Below are positions 44,214 to 52,629 of a stretch of DNA of 54,425 bases, in pieces. Origin of the DNA: Bacteroidota bacterium (GTDB lineage: Bacteria > Bacteroidota > Bacteroidia > UKL13-3); contig JAIYCU010000022.1 in NCBI GenBank assembly GCA_027487835.1, forward strand, positions 1 through 54,425, written 5' to 3'. The notes below the pieces were generated by a model. It saw only the letters and a program-made list of their open reading frames with translations, was not told the origin of the DNA and did not search any database. Each line of letters opens with the position of its first letter. Within the stretch, counting starts at the first letter, position 1. The translations under genes were made by a program, and so were the position numbers.

Positions 44214-44789
44214 TTATGGCTTATAAGTTACCACATAATTGATGGTTGCGGTAGTTCTTGTTTTATCAGTAGTTACTGTAGTTGCTTTTCCAGTCATTGA
44301 AATGTAGAAATTTGTTTTGCCAAAATAGTCTACAAGATTTATAGCATTATCTGGATCTATTGCGCTATCAGGGAACTTAATTGTAAAAGTAGTATTGCCA
44401 TTTAAATCTGCATTAGTAACGCTTCCTACTTGTTTGTATGAAGTGCTTTCTTCTCTAAAGGATAAATTGATATAATCAATAAATGAGAAATCAGTTACCG
44501 ATTGGTTCGGGTTAAGATTTACCACGGCATCCTTCAAATAAATAGATTTAATGGATTCCTTTTTAATTTGGTTAGCAGTTAAAACGCTATCAACATTAAG
44601 ATAAATCATTTGTTCAACCAAAACTATTTCATTGTTCACCATACTATCAGTGATAATTGGTAATGTAAGTTTAATATCTGCAACAGACTGTTTCAAATCT
44701 AAGTTTACATCAGTGGTTAACTTATCGCAAGAACTAAGAGTAAGCACCATTCCAAACAATGCTATACTCAATTTAGAAAATTTTTTCAT
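44214..44789 (-). CDS. Small lipoprotein of unknown function
   Basis: A 191-residue lipoprotein with a clear lipobox (LTLSSCDKL, C21). The mature chain is beta-rich: TTDVNLDLKQSVADIKLTLP, then LNLSF-type and TFTIKFPDSAID strands, and it ends NYVVTYKP. I recognise no family. It resembles the 692-residue neighbour in its opening (lipobox, then a short-sheet start), but no aligned identity is evident by eye. It is upstream of the large lipoprotein, with a terminator between. Confidence 0.6.
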   Translation of the reverse strand: MKKFSKLSIALFGMVLTLSSCDKLTTDVNLDLKQSVADIKLTLPIITDSMVNNEIVLVEQMIYLNVDSVLTANQIKKESIKSIYLKDAVVNLNPNQSVTDFSFIDYINLSFREESTSYKQVGSVTNADLNGNTTFTIKFPDSAIDPDNAINLVDYFGKTNFYISMTGKATTVTTDKTRTTATINYVVTYKP

Positions 44790-44842
44790 ATGGTTTGATT
44801 TTGTGATTCAAGTTTAAGTAAAAATATTAAATTTTATATGAT

Positions 44843-45256
44843 TTACAATAGTTTAGAAATAATTTTATGTTCACTTTCGGGAATTATTTCATTGTCTAAC
44901 CCAATAAATTGGAAGCCTACTGCCTTCTTTTGCTTTTTAACAAGTACCAAAATTTTGTGATTTCCACCTGAAAAATGCCATGATTCAGTTTTTAGGTAGG
45001 TGTTTAATTTAGGTGAATTTACAATATCCAAGGAGATTATACTTGTATTTTCTTGCGAAATTTGATGCGATGAAAATACTAATTGCTCGTTTCCTCGCAA
45101 AAATCCATCAATTATTTCCAACGAAAAAGTATTTCTGTGTTTATTTACTTCAGCACTGACGTAAATTTTGTACAGGTTATTCAAGGCTATACCCTGAGTG
45201 CCTTCCTTTTTTAAAAGGCCAATTGCAAAAGATGAGGTGGATTGACTAGATACCAT
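44843..45256 (-). CDS. Hypothetical protein
   Basis: A 137-residue protein with no signal peptide and no recognised family. It has mixed beta strands (KIYVSAEVNKHRNTFSLEI) and a basic stretch near 107-111 (VKKQKK). A GGNHKILVLVKKQ segment recalls small beta sheets but is not diagnostic. A -7-like box lies 27 bases upstream, and base composition is like its neighbours, which supports a real gene. Co-occurrence with the lipoproteins may be chance. Confidence 0.5.
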   Translation of the reverse strand: MVSSQSTSSFAIGLLKKEGTQGIALNNLYKIYVSAEVNKHRNTFSLEIIDGFLRGNEQLVFSSHQISQENTSIISLDIVNSPKLNTYLKTESWHFSGGNHKILVLVKKQKKAVGFQFIGLDNEIIPESEHKIISKLL

Positions 45257-45282
45257 AACTGCGAAACTGTTTCATGTATCTA

Positions 45283-45290
45283 CAAAATTA
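45283..45290 (-). promoter_or_regulatory. Possible -7 box for the hypothetical gene
   Basis: The minus strand reads TAATTTTG, 27 bases before the start at 45256. The -33 TTG is not at the usual distance. Confidence 0.35.
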
Positions 45291-45343
45291 AAGGAGTAAT
45301 GTTAACTAATTACCACCAAAAACAATCATTTTACAACCACCTA

Positions 45344-46816
45344 CTAATTATTTCTACCCATTTGGAAAGAAGTTCCTTCTTTGCCATCTTTAATTTCAAT
45401 ACCTATAGATTTTAATCTGTCTCTAATTTGGTCTGAACTTGCAAAATCTTTTCTTGCTTTAGCTTCACCTCTTATTTGGAGAATTAATTGCATTAGTTCA
45501 TCCACCTTTTCTGCACCACCTGCTACTTCTGATTTTAAGCCCAAGATATCAAATAAGAAGCTATTAAAGATATTCTCAAATGCATGCTTATCTTCTAAAG
45601 TAAGGCTGGCTTTATTTTCATCAAGTTGGTTAATGAGTTTTACACCTTCAAATAAATGAGCAATGAGTACAGGTGTGTTAAAATCTTCATTCATGGCAGC
45701 ATACAGTTTTTCTGCATATTCGCTTACCCCAAAGGTGGATTTACTTCCAGCTTGAATTTTAGTTAATAGTTCTGCGGCCTGAAACAATCTCCCTAAGCCT
45801 TTTTCTGCCGCTTGGAGTGCCTCATTGCTAAAATCTAAAGTGCTTCTATAATGGGCTTGAAGCATGAAAAATCTTACGCTCATCGGGCTATAACCCTTGT
45901 CTAAAATTGGATGATTACCAGAAAAAAGTTCATGAGGCAGAAATGAATTACCCAAGCTCTTGCTCATTTTCTGGCCATTTACTGTCAGCATATTTGTATG
46001 CATCCAAATTTTTGCTGGTTGCGCATGGTTGCAAGCAATATTCTGAGCAATTTCATTAGTATGGTGGGTAGGAATTAAATCCATTCCACCACCATGAATA
46101 TCAAATTCTGGCCCTAAGTATTTTGTGCTCATTGCAGAGCACTCAATATGCCAACCAGGGAAGCCAACTCCCCAAGGGCTTGACCATTTCATGAGGTGTT
46201 CTGGTTTTGCTTTTATCCAAAGTGCAAAATCTAATCTTCCTTTTTTTTCGTCTTGCCCACCTAAGGTCCTTGTATTATTTAATAATTCATCCAAGTTTCT
46301 ATTCGATAACACCGTATAATTATGTGCTTTCGCAAACTTTTCTACATCAAAATAAACTGTGCCATCAGTTACATATGCATAGCCATTTTCAATGATTCTT
46401 TGGGTCATTTCAATTTGTTCTATAATATGACCTGTCGCAGTAGGCTCAATGCTAGGTGGAAGGGTGTTAAAATCACTTAAGATCTGGTGAAAATCGACGG
46501 TATACTTCTGCACAATTTCCATTGGTTCAACCTGCTCTAATTTAGCCCTTTTCGCAAATTTATCCTCCCCCTCGTCTAGGTCGCCCTCTAAATGTCCTGC
46601 ATCAGTAATGTTTCTAACGTAACGAACTTTAAATCCAAGGTGTAGAAAATACCTGTAAATAATATCAAAAGAAATATAGGTTCTTGCATTGCCCAAGTGC
46701 GCATTGCTATATACAGTTGGTCCGCACACGTATAAACCAACATATCCTTTGGTTATCGGCTCAAACGCTTCCGTTTTTCTAGTTAATGTATTGTATATTT
46801 TTAACTTGCTACTCAT
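45344..46816 (-). CDS. cysS: Cysteinyl-tRNA synthetase
   Basis: A 490-residue class I synthetase; start at 46816 (MSSKLKIYNTLTRK). The zinc-binding Cys31 and the HIGH-equivalent HLGN (40-43) are in CGPTVYSNAHLGN; KMSKS is at 283-287. The C-terminal anticodon-binding part is intact and ends near the normal length. It charges tRNA-Cys with cysteine. A -7 box lies just upstream, between it and the deacetylase gene, so it is probably transcribed on its own. Confidence 0.97.
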   Translation of the reverse strand: MSSKLKIYNTLTRKTEAFEPITKGYVGLYVCGPTVYSNAHLGNARTYISFDIIYRYFLHLGFKVRYVRNITDAGHLEGDLDEGEDKFAKRAKLEQVEPMEIVQKYTVDFHQILSDFNTLPPSIEPTATGHIIEQIEMTQRIIENGYAYVTDGTVYFDVEKFAKAHNYTVLSNRNLDELLNNTRTLGGQDEKKGRLDFALWIKAKPEHLMKWSSPWGVGFPGWHIECSAMSTKYLGPEFDIHGGGMDLIPTHHTNEIAQNIACNHAQPAKIWMHTNMLTVNGQKMSKSLGNSFLPHELFSGNHPILDKGYSPMSVRFFMLQAHYRSTLDFSNEALQAAEKGLGRLFQAAELLTKIQAGSKSTFGVSEYAEKLYAAMNEDFNTPVLIAHLFEGVKLINQLDENKASLTLEDKHAFENIFNSFLFDILGLKSEVAGGAEKVDELMQLILQIRGEAKARKDFASSDQIRDRLKSIGIEIKDGKEGTSFQMGRNN

Positions 46817-46832
46817 AATTAAAACTTCATTG

Positions 46833-46840
46833 CAAATATA
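46833..46840 (-). promoter_or_regulatory. Putative -7 box for cysS
   Basis: The minus strand reads TATATTTG, 17 bases before the ATG. It sits in the 25-base gap between the deacetylase stop and cysS. No -33 TTG at the usual distance. Confidence 0.5.
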
Positions 46841-46841
46841 G

Positions 46842-48146
46842 TTAATCAAAGATTGACTCATATACTTTATCCCAATCCTTCCAATCTTCTGATGAATCAA
46901 ACGATGAATTATGCCATATAGAAATGAATTTTCCTTTGTGTTTTAGGGTTACTTCCCTCATTATCTTAATTTCATTAATTGCCTCTTGGGGTCTTAATTT
47001 TAAGTAGTTTTTTAGAGATACATCCATAAGGCAAGGAGAATAAAGCCATAAATTTATGCTCCTATTTTTGTGAAGATCAAACCCTTTAAAGGGCCTGCAG
47101 GTTGATGCCCTAAAGCCTACTTGGTCTGCATAACAAAGTGTATAATCGCTTTCGATACCTAGTTTTATTAGGTTGTTGAAACTTTCTGGAAGTTTAAGTT
47201 TTAAAAAATGATAGCGACTTAAATTGGGTTTTTTCCCAATGATATCTGTGAAAATATCAAATTCTTCTGCTAGTATTTTTGAATCTATAGATGCTTTATA
47301 TGAAGGATGAATGCCGCAATTTGCACTCTCAGCTAATCTATTGTAAAGTTCAATAGCTTCGGGTGATTTAGGGTTAATATTAGTATCGTAATTACCTTTA
47401 TCAGAAAGCAAAAAGAAAAAAATGGTTTGAATATTTTTTTTACTGGCTATATCCAAAATATAATCATATGTATCATAAGGATCTCGAGTTTGGGCTTCAA
47501 ATATTTTAATATCCGGTTTGAACCGAAGCACGGAACCGACATATTTTTTAAATAAGTTAAATTTACTTCTCCCTTTATATTTATAAGCAAAGTCAATATC
47601 AATGGTATTTAATGCTGTATAATGGTGTGATTTGAAGGTGAGAGAAGGGTAAACCTTTAAGGCTTTTTTCTTAAACTCTTCTAGCCAATGTTCTATTAAT
47701 GGAAATTTTAGAAAGTTATTTTTGTAGGCAATAGAACTATCGGCTTTAAATCGGTTATGTTCATCTCTTGGTTCAACCCAATATTCTTCATATCTGCTGA
47801 GAAGAAAGAAACTTGCGGCTAATAAATCAAAGGGTAAATAGCTAGTTTCTACTTTAAAATCAGGAAGTTTTATAGGCGCTGCTTTAAAGAATAGTTTGAA
47901 CCAATTTTCATCTTCAAAAACTTCAATTTTTTGTGGACGTATATCAGACTCATATAATATATTTATAGCAGGAATATTGATAACGCCTTCAATGATATCG
48001 TTGGCGTAATTAATACGTGTTGCCTTAGAGGCCAGAAAATAACTAAGGTTATCAGTTACCTTAAAATTAAGGCCAAGTTGATGCCCTAAAAGTTGTTCAA
48101 GTATATATTGGATTCGTTCGTTTTCTTCGGCTGCAAATACTAGCAT
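46842..48146 (-). CDS. Polysaccharide deacetylase-like protein (DUF7033 type)
   Basis: A 434-residue protein without signal peptide. The N-terminal ~120 residues look like a DUF7033-type domain (NERIQYILEQLL, then DLLAASFFLLSRYEEYW near 110). The rest is a NodB-like deacetylase barrel: NTIDIDFAYKYKG near 180, IHPSYKAS near 278 with a metal-binding His, and the C-terminal ISIWHNSSFDS near 413. It would remove acetyl groups from a polysaccharide, or act as a nonenzymatic barrel if a ligand is lost. It follows the flippase by 8 bases. One decamer copy lies inside. Confidence 0.78.
   Translation of the reverse strand: MLVFAAEENERIQYILEQLLGHQLGLNFKVTDNLSYFLASKATRINYANDIIEGVINIPAINILYESDIRPQKIEVFEDENWFKLFFKAAPIKLPDFKVETSYLPFDLLAASFFLLSRYEEYWVEPRDEHNRFKADSSIAYKNNFLKFPLIEHWLEEFKKKALKVYPSLTFKSHHYTALNTIDIDFAYKYKGRSKFNLFKKYVGSVLRFKPDIKIFEAQTRDPYDTYDYILDIASKKNIQTIFFFLLSDKGNYDTNINPKSPEAIELYNRLAESANCGIHPSYKASIDSKILAEEFDIFTDIIGKKPNLSRYHFLKLKLPESFNNLIKLGIESDYTLCYADQVGFRASTCRPFKGFDLHKNRSINLWLYSPCLMDVSLKNYLKLRPQEAINEIKIMREVTLKHKGKFISIWHNSSFDSSEDWKDWDKVYESIFD
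47515..47524 (+). repeat. GGTTTGAACC decamer, copy 14
   Basis: Exact match in the deacetylase gene; the coding strand reads R-F-K-P, again a different frame from V-Q-T. Confidence 0.9.
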
Positions 48147-48154
48147 AAGTTTTC

Positions 48155-49453
48155 TTATTTTCTTGAATAGTTAAGAATATCAAGCAAGTTTTTGGGGTTG
48201 AGCGCCTTTTTAAAAATCAATATATTTTCTTTTGGGTTATAACCCAAAATCATATACCCAAAAGCTACATATAATCCAATTATAAGGGAGGTAGCTGCAC
48301 CTGAAATGCCAAGTTTTGGTATAAGATAAAAATCTAGTAAGAGCACTGTAAGTGCAATCATGATTTGCATGGTTACAACGTATTTTTGTTTTTGTTCTGC
48401 AAGCATCCACATGGCCCAAGCAGTTCCCCAAAATACAGGTATACTACCCAATACGTGAATTTTAAAAATAAACGCCGAGGCAGGAAATTTATCGCCATAT
48501 AAAAAGCTGAGTACATTATTACCAAGAAGCAAGGCGCCTATAATTATAATTATGGCCAACCATAGCATTAAACTATATAACTGGGTCAATCTAGTAATTT
48601 GAAGTGCCCTGTTATTCCTGTTATTAACAATGCCAGGAAAAACTGCTGCACAAATGGCAACTGGAATAAAATAGGAGGCCTGACTTATCCTCAATCCTGC
48701 AGAATATTGACCCACCAATCCCATATCATTAAGTATTTTATCTATAAGAAGGGTATCTGCATTTAAGTATAGCATTTGTATGGCTGTTGAAACAATCAAT
48801 GGAATTGCCATTTTTAATAGATATACTGCTTCTATGCTTGAGAATTTCCATTGGCTCAAACCCTTATCTTGGGCATAGTAAAAATAAATTTGAATTAAAG
48901 CAGATAATGCTGCTTCTAAGGCCGCCATGCAGGCAAACCAAATCAACCCAGCTTCAAAATAAATTAGAGCTAATTTTGTAAAGGCAGAAATAGTGAGTGT
49001 AATTACTTGGTTAATAGCAGTGAGTTTTCCTTTAACTTGAGATTGAAAGTAGAAATCTATGACGGTGAAGGATTGAAAAACGATGCTTATACTAAGTAAA
49101 AAAAAGATATAAGTGGTTTCTATTGGCTTATTATAATAGGCCCAAGTTGTGGTAAGCAGTACTACTGCTAAGGAACCTGCTAATCTAAGAGAAAAGGCTG
49201 TTCCAAGAATTTTATTTTCATCAGGTTTTCTAGTAAGAATTTCTCTAACCACTAAGCTATCTAATCCTAAGGTAGAAATAATTGTAAGTACAGCAATAAT
49301 GCTTAGCCCAAGGCTAATAATTCCAAACTGTTCAGCACCTAAATATCTAACCACAAGAATACCAACTAGTATTCCACTGATGATTCTAGAGGCTTTTTCT
49401 ATAAGAATCCAAATTGAGTTTCCAACGTAGTTGTTTTTTTGTTCTTCGGCCAT
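48155..49453 (-). CDS. Polysaccharide/oligosaccharide flippase (MATE-like, Wzx/RfbX)
   Basis: A 432-residue protein with about 12 hydrophobic helices and the N-terminal NSIWILIEKASRIISGILVGI opening of the polysaccharide_synt family. It flips lipid-linked glycans across the cytoplasmic membrane. It lies 1 base after pth and 8 bases before the deacetylase. No glycosyltransferases accompany it here, so this is a small glycan export/modification pair rather than a full locus. Confidence 0.9.
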   Translation of the reverse strand: MAEEQKNNYVGNSIWILIEKASRIISGILVGILVVRYLGAEQFGIISLGLSIIAVLTIISTLGLDSLVVREILTRKPDENKILGTAFSLRLAGSLAVVLLTTTWAYYNKPIETTYIFFLLSISIVFQSFTVIDFYFQSQVKGKLTAINQVITLTISAFTKLALIYFEAGLIWFACMAALEAALSALIQIYFYYAQDKGLSQWKFSSIEAVYLLKMAIPLIVSTAIQMLYLNADTLLIDKILNDMGLVGQYSAGLRISQASYFIPVAICAAVFPGIVNNRNNRALQITRLTQLYSLMLWLAIIIIIGALLLGNNVLSFLYGDKFPASAFIFKIHVLGSIPVFWGTAWAMWMLAEQKQKYVVTMQIMIALTVLLLDFYLIPKLGISGAATSLIIGLYVAFGYMILGYNPKENILIFKKALNPKNLLDILNYSRK

Positions 49454-49454
49454 T

Positions 49455-50015
49455 TTATTTATTGAACTGGGTCATTGCAGGACCTAAGCCTTGAAAAACA
49501 AAACTTTCTATTGCTTCTACAGCTTTTGGTAGGAGTGTAATTAGTTCGCTTGATTCTTCTTTCGACCATTTGCCTAATACAAAATCAATTTGACGGCCTT
49601 TGGGAAAGTTGTTTCCAATTCCAATTCTTAGACGTGGATATTCTTTTGTTTGCAAAAGTTCTTGGATATTTTTTAAACCATTGTGCCCAGCATCACTGCC
49701 ATTGGCTCGGATGCGCATTTTGCCAAAAGGAATAGCTAAATCATCCACCACCACTAACACATTTTTTAGCTCAATCTTATGCTCATTCATCCAATGCCTA
49801 ACGGCCTTACCACTAAGATTCATATAGGTATTTGGCTTTATGACAATAATTTTTTTGCCTTTAAAGCCAAATTCGCAAACATCTGCATGTTTATCTGTTA
49901 AAAAGCTTGCATCGTGTTTTATAGCGAGCGCATTCACAACATCGAACCCAATATTATGCCTTGTTTGCTCGTATTCTTTACCAATATTCCCTAAGCCAAT
50001 TATTAAGAATTTCAT
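49455..50015 (-). CDS. pth: Peptidyl-tRNA hydrolase
   Basis: A 186-residue enzyme; start at 50015 (MKFLIIGLGNIGKEY). Catalytic His is in QTRHNIGF (near 20), with the substrate-binding Asn in KPNTYMNLSG and VDDLAIPFG near 90-98, and SDAGHNGL near 105. It releases peptides from dropped-off peptidyl-tRNA. It precedes the flippase with no real gap, so it is probably co-transcribed with the glycan pair. Confidence 0.96.
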   Translation of the reverse strand: MKFLIIGLGNIGKEYEQTRHNIGFDVVNALAIKHDASFLTDKHADVCEFGFKGKKIIVIKPNTYMNLSGKAVRHWMNEHKIELKNVLVVVDDLAIPFGKMRIRANGSDAGHNGLKNIQELLQTKEYPRLRIGIGNNFPKGRQIDFVLGKWSKEESSELITLLPKAVEAIESFVFQGLGPAMTQFNK

Positions 50016-50052
50016 CGCCTTGCAAGATAATACTTGCAAGAATAAATGTTAC

Positions 50053-51753
50053 TTAATTGCAGGGTATTTCAAGCTCTACAATAATATCATCAGGAATAGA
50101 AGCAGGCATGGTGTATAGATAATCGTATCTTTTATTTTCATAATTAACAGAGAACCTGTATTCTGTGCTAGTGCTAAAACTGGTTTTAGGCAATGAAACG
50201 GTATTCCAGTTAACAGATGCAGTTGCTGCATTGGCAGAAAAATTACTCCACAAATTGCTGCTGTTTGCTGGCCTACTATTGCTTTGGTAATCAGATTCTT
50301 TAATATAGTATACTGTAGAGCCGTTTGGAAGTGTTGCATAATCTGTGCTACCACTAATACACTTTGCCCTAAAATTTCCTGTAAATGTGCTGCTTGTATT
50401 GATGGTTCCTAAGTTTAATTTTATTTCGCAAGTGTTTATTGCCCTAGACCCAGAAGCAAAACTTTGGCTTATGCTTGAGCCATTTACAACTGCGCTTAAT
50501 AATCCATTTTTAACTTCTACCGGCAATGCACCTTCATAGTTTACAATAAGCACTGGGTTTGACGCATTATAGAAAAAACTTTGGGTAATTGGTATTTCAA
50601 ATAACATATCTGTAGTTGACATATTTGCAAAGTACTGTACCATAAATGTTGCTTCTATTGGCGTTCCGTCTGCCATCCCTAAAATAAAGTTGGATGAAAG
50701 AGGAATTGTTAAACTGCCACACTTATTTTTCATTGAACCTGCTAACCAAGTGCTCAGATGGTTCACATCAAATTCTACAAAAAGCTTATTTGTGGCTAAA
50801 TTCTTTTGAACTGTAGCTTGGGTTTCACTTACCCATGTTTTTGTGCCTTTATCCTGACTTAAAATATCAACTTGGTCGCCAATTTTATAGTTTGCACCTG
50901 TGCCAGGGTTAAACTGATTTCCTGGAATTTCGATAAGTGCCTTAACTGGCTTAGAAAAATCTTTTACATTTTTACCATCACCCGTCATTGTAATATTTAA
51001 CCAACCTGCTGGCACTAAAGTTGACTGGTCGAGCGTCGAGCCATTTTGATCTTGAATAACATTGTCAGATTGTTTACCAAATGATTTTATAGATTCACCT
51101 GTACTTGCTGTAAAGTGTAAGATATCCACGCTGATATTTCCAGTAACTAAGCCGCCATTTTTGTCTGTCATTGTTATCCCTGTAGGAATTTCAAGCACAG
51201 CTTTTTCTGTTTTTTGGCTAGTAGCTGGAAGCACAATTATTGTATTTCCGGTGGTGGTGCCAGAGCTATCAGTAATGGTATTTCCCTTAGTTTTATCTGC
51301 CCCTTTTGGCAATTCATTAATGTTAGTTAAATAAATAGTTTCATCAATTGGTTCAAGTGATGTTAATTTAACTGGATAAATCGTTGGAAGGTAGCCATCT
51401 GCCTTAATTTCAATATTAAATTCTAATGGATTGGTTAAAGTTGCAACAGTGCCTCTTCTTAAGCAAATATTTACCATGCCATTATTGATGGTGAAAATTC
51501 TTCTCGCTCCTGAATTAAATACAACCTCAGCATCTTTTCCGCTAATTGTTATGTTTATTCCTTCTAAACTTTTGTTATATCCATTTCTAGCAATGTCAAA
51601 GATTTTAAATGAACTTGGTGCTGTTACAAAATCAGCTTTTGCCGTAATAGCAAAACCTTCAGTTGGATTTTTAAGTTTGCATCCACTATTCATAGAAACC
51701 ATGTAAATAGCAATTGCAAGAAAGGCCACTGATAGTACGTTTATTTTTTTCAT
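50053..51753 (-). CDS. Lipoprotein of unknown function
   Basis: A 566-residue lipoprotein (YMVSMNSGCKL, C25). The first mature domain (about 30-150) looks like a carboxypeptidase-regulatory/Ig-like sheet (GFAITAKADFV, then GINITISGKDAEV and IEIKADGYLPTIYPVKL). The middle holds a segment (DVNHLSTWLAGS near 330) of the kind found in exported surface beta proteins. The end is Ser/Asn-rich. I do not recognise a family. An outer-membrane protein gene precedes it by 50 bases on the same strand, and the pair may be one unit. Confidence 0.6.
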   Translation of the reverse strand: MKKINVLSVAFLAIAIYMVSMNSGCKLKNPTEGFAITAKADFVTAPSSFKIFDIARNGYNKSLEGINITISGKDAEVVFNSGARRIFTINNGMVNICLRRGTVATLTNPLEFNIEIKADGYLPTIYPVKLTSLEPIDETIYLTNINELPKGADKTKGNTITDSSGTTTGNTIIVLPATSQKTEKAVLEIPTGITMTDKNGGLVTGNISVDILHFTASTGESIKSFGKQSDNVIQDQNGSTLDQSTLVPAGWLNITMTGDGKNVKDFSKPVKALIEIPGNQFNPGTGANYKIGDQVDILSQDKGTKTWVSETQATVQKNLATNKLFVEFDVNHLSTWLAGSMKNKCGSLTIPLSSNFILGMADGTPIEATFMVQYFANMSTTDMLFEIPITQSFFYNASNPVLIVNYEGALPVEVKNGLLSAVVNGSSISQSFASGSRAINTCEIKLNLGTINTSSTFTGNFRAKCISGSTDYATLPNGSTVYYIKESDYQSNSRPANSSNLWSNFSANAATASVNWNTVSLPKTSFSTSTEYRFSVNYENKRYDYLYTMPASIPDDIIVELEIPCN

Positions 51754-51803
51754 TTTGGTAGCTTTATTTATCGAATGTAGTTGAATATGAATTGATTTAC
51801 AAA

Positions 51804-52532
51804 TTATTTTGAAAGTCTAATATTAATTCCTAATGTGATTACAGGAAGTGCATAGTAGGTCTTTAGGTTATTATTTAGCTTTTTCTCTTCAGAAGACGTT
51901 GGCTCAAGCATACCTGTGGTGCGAAAGGCCAATTTGGGCGAACCTATATAGTAAGAGCCAATTTCAAAATTTAAACCCACGCGTTTCTTCGGCACGGCTC
52001 TTCCAAAACCAATTCCTAAATAGGGACAAAGGTTTGGGACGGTTAAACCAAAAAATATTTCGCCTTGCTCATCGGGCCCAAGTGATACATCCCCTTGTTT
52101 TAAAGAGTCTCTTGGTGTAGCAATTAAATCAATGCGAGAAACCATCAATGCAGCGCCTGCGGTGATTTTAAAGGCATTTTTAAAAGGATGAATTTCTGCG
52201 CTAAGATTGGCTGAACCTAATTCAATTTTGCCATTTAGTTTTAATTTAAAACCTGTTGATGAATTGGCATTAAGATTTATATTACTGCCGTCTACATTAA
52301 TCACAAAGTTGTTAAGTGTGTAAGGAAGGTAGCTAGCAGAAAGTTTAAGTGCGCATATACCCTTTTGCCCAAGTGTTTTACTTAAATGTATTCCTAATCC
52401 ATTACTTGAAAATAGCATACCTGTGCTAATTCCATTACTAGGTTTAGCAAGTAATGAATCATTCGTTGCTTGGGTTTCGGTTTGAACCAAAATGAATGTC
52501 AAAAGCAGGATGAAAATTTTATATTTTTTCAA
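51804..52532 (-). CDS. Outer-membrane beta-barrel-like protein, unknown function
   Basis: A 242-residue protein; signal peptide ends near TQAT (residue 23), which contains V-Q-T from a decamer copy. The body alternates strands typical of small barrels (GIHLSKTLGQ, ALKLSASYLPY, KITAGAALMVS, LCPYLGIGFGRAV, VITLGINIRLS) and ends in a barrel-like strand. Function unknown. It is followed by the lipoprotein at 50053-51753. Confidence 0.68.
   Translation of the reverse strand: MKKYKIFILLLTFILVQTETQATNDSLLAKPSNGISTGMLFSSNGLGIHLSKTLGQKGICALKLSASYLPYTLNNFVINVDGSNINLNANSSTGFKLKLNGKIELGSANLSAEIHPFKNAFKITAGAALMVSRIDLIATPRDSLKQGDVSLGPDEQGEIFFGLTVPNLCPYLGIGFGRAVPKKRVGLNFEIGSYYIGSPKLAFRTTGMLEPTSSEEKKLNNNLKTYYALPVITLGINIRLSK
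52479..52488 (+). repeat. GGTTTGAACC decamer, copy 15
   Basis: Exact match in the signal-peptide region of the barrel-like gene; coding strand reads V-Q-T. Confidence 0.9.
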
Positions 52533-52583
52533 GTATTTGTTTTAAAATTCACTACTAAGGTAAAATTAATTTTGCTTTAAAAC

Positions 52584-52612
52584 AAAAAAAGCAGCCATTG
52601 GCTGCTTTTTTT
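52584..52612 (-). terminator. Intrinsic terminator of rplY
   Basis: A 13-bp perfect stem (52584-52596 with 52600-52612), loop ATT, with seven A/T pairs at the foot. It lies 17 bases past the rplY stop. Confidence 0.9.
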
Positions 52613-52629
52613 CCTCTATTAGGATAATC

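Noticed and set aside
44843-45256. Treating the 137-residue hypothetical as spurious
   Set aside because: It has a plausible promoter box, fills a gap with no alternative gene, and has codon use like its neighbours, so I kept it with modest confidence.
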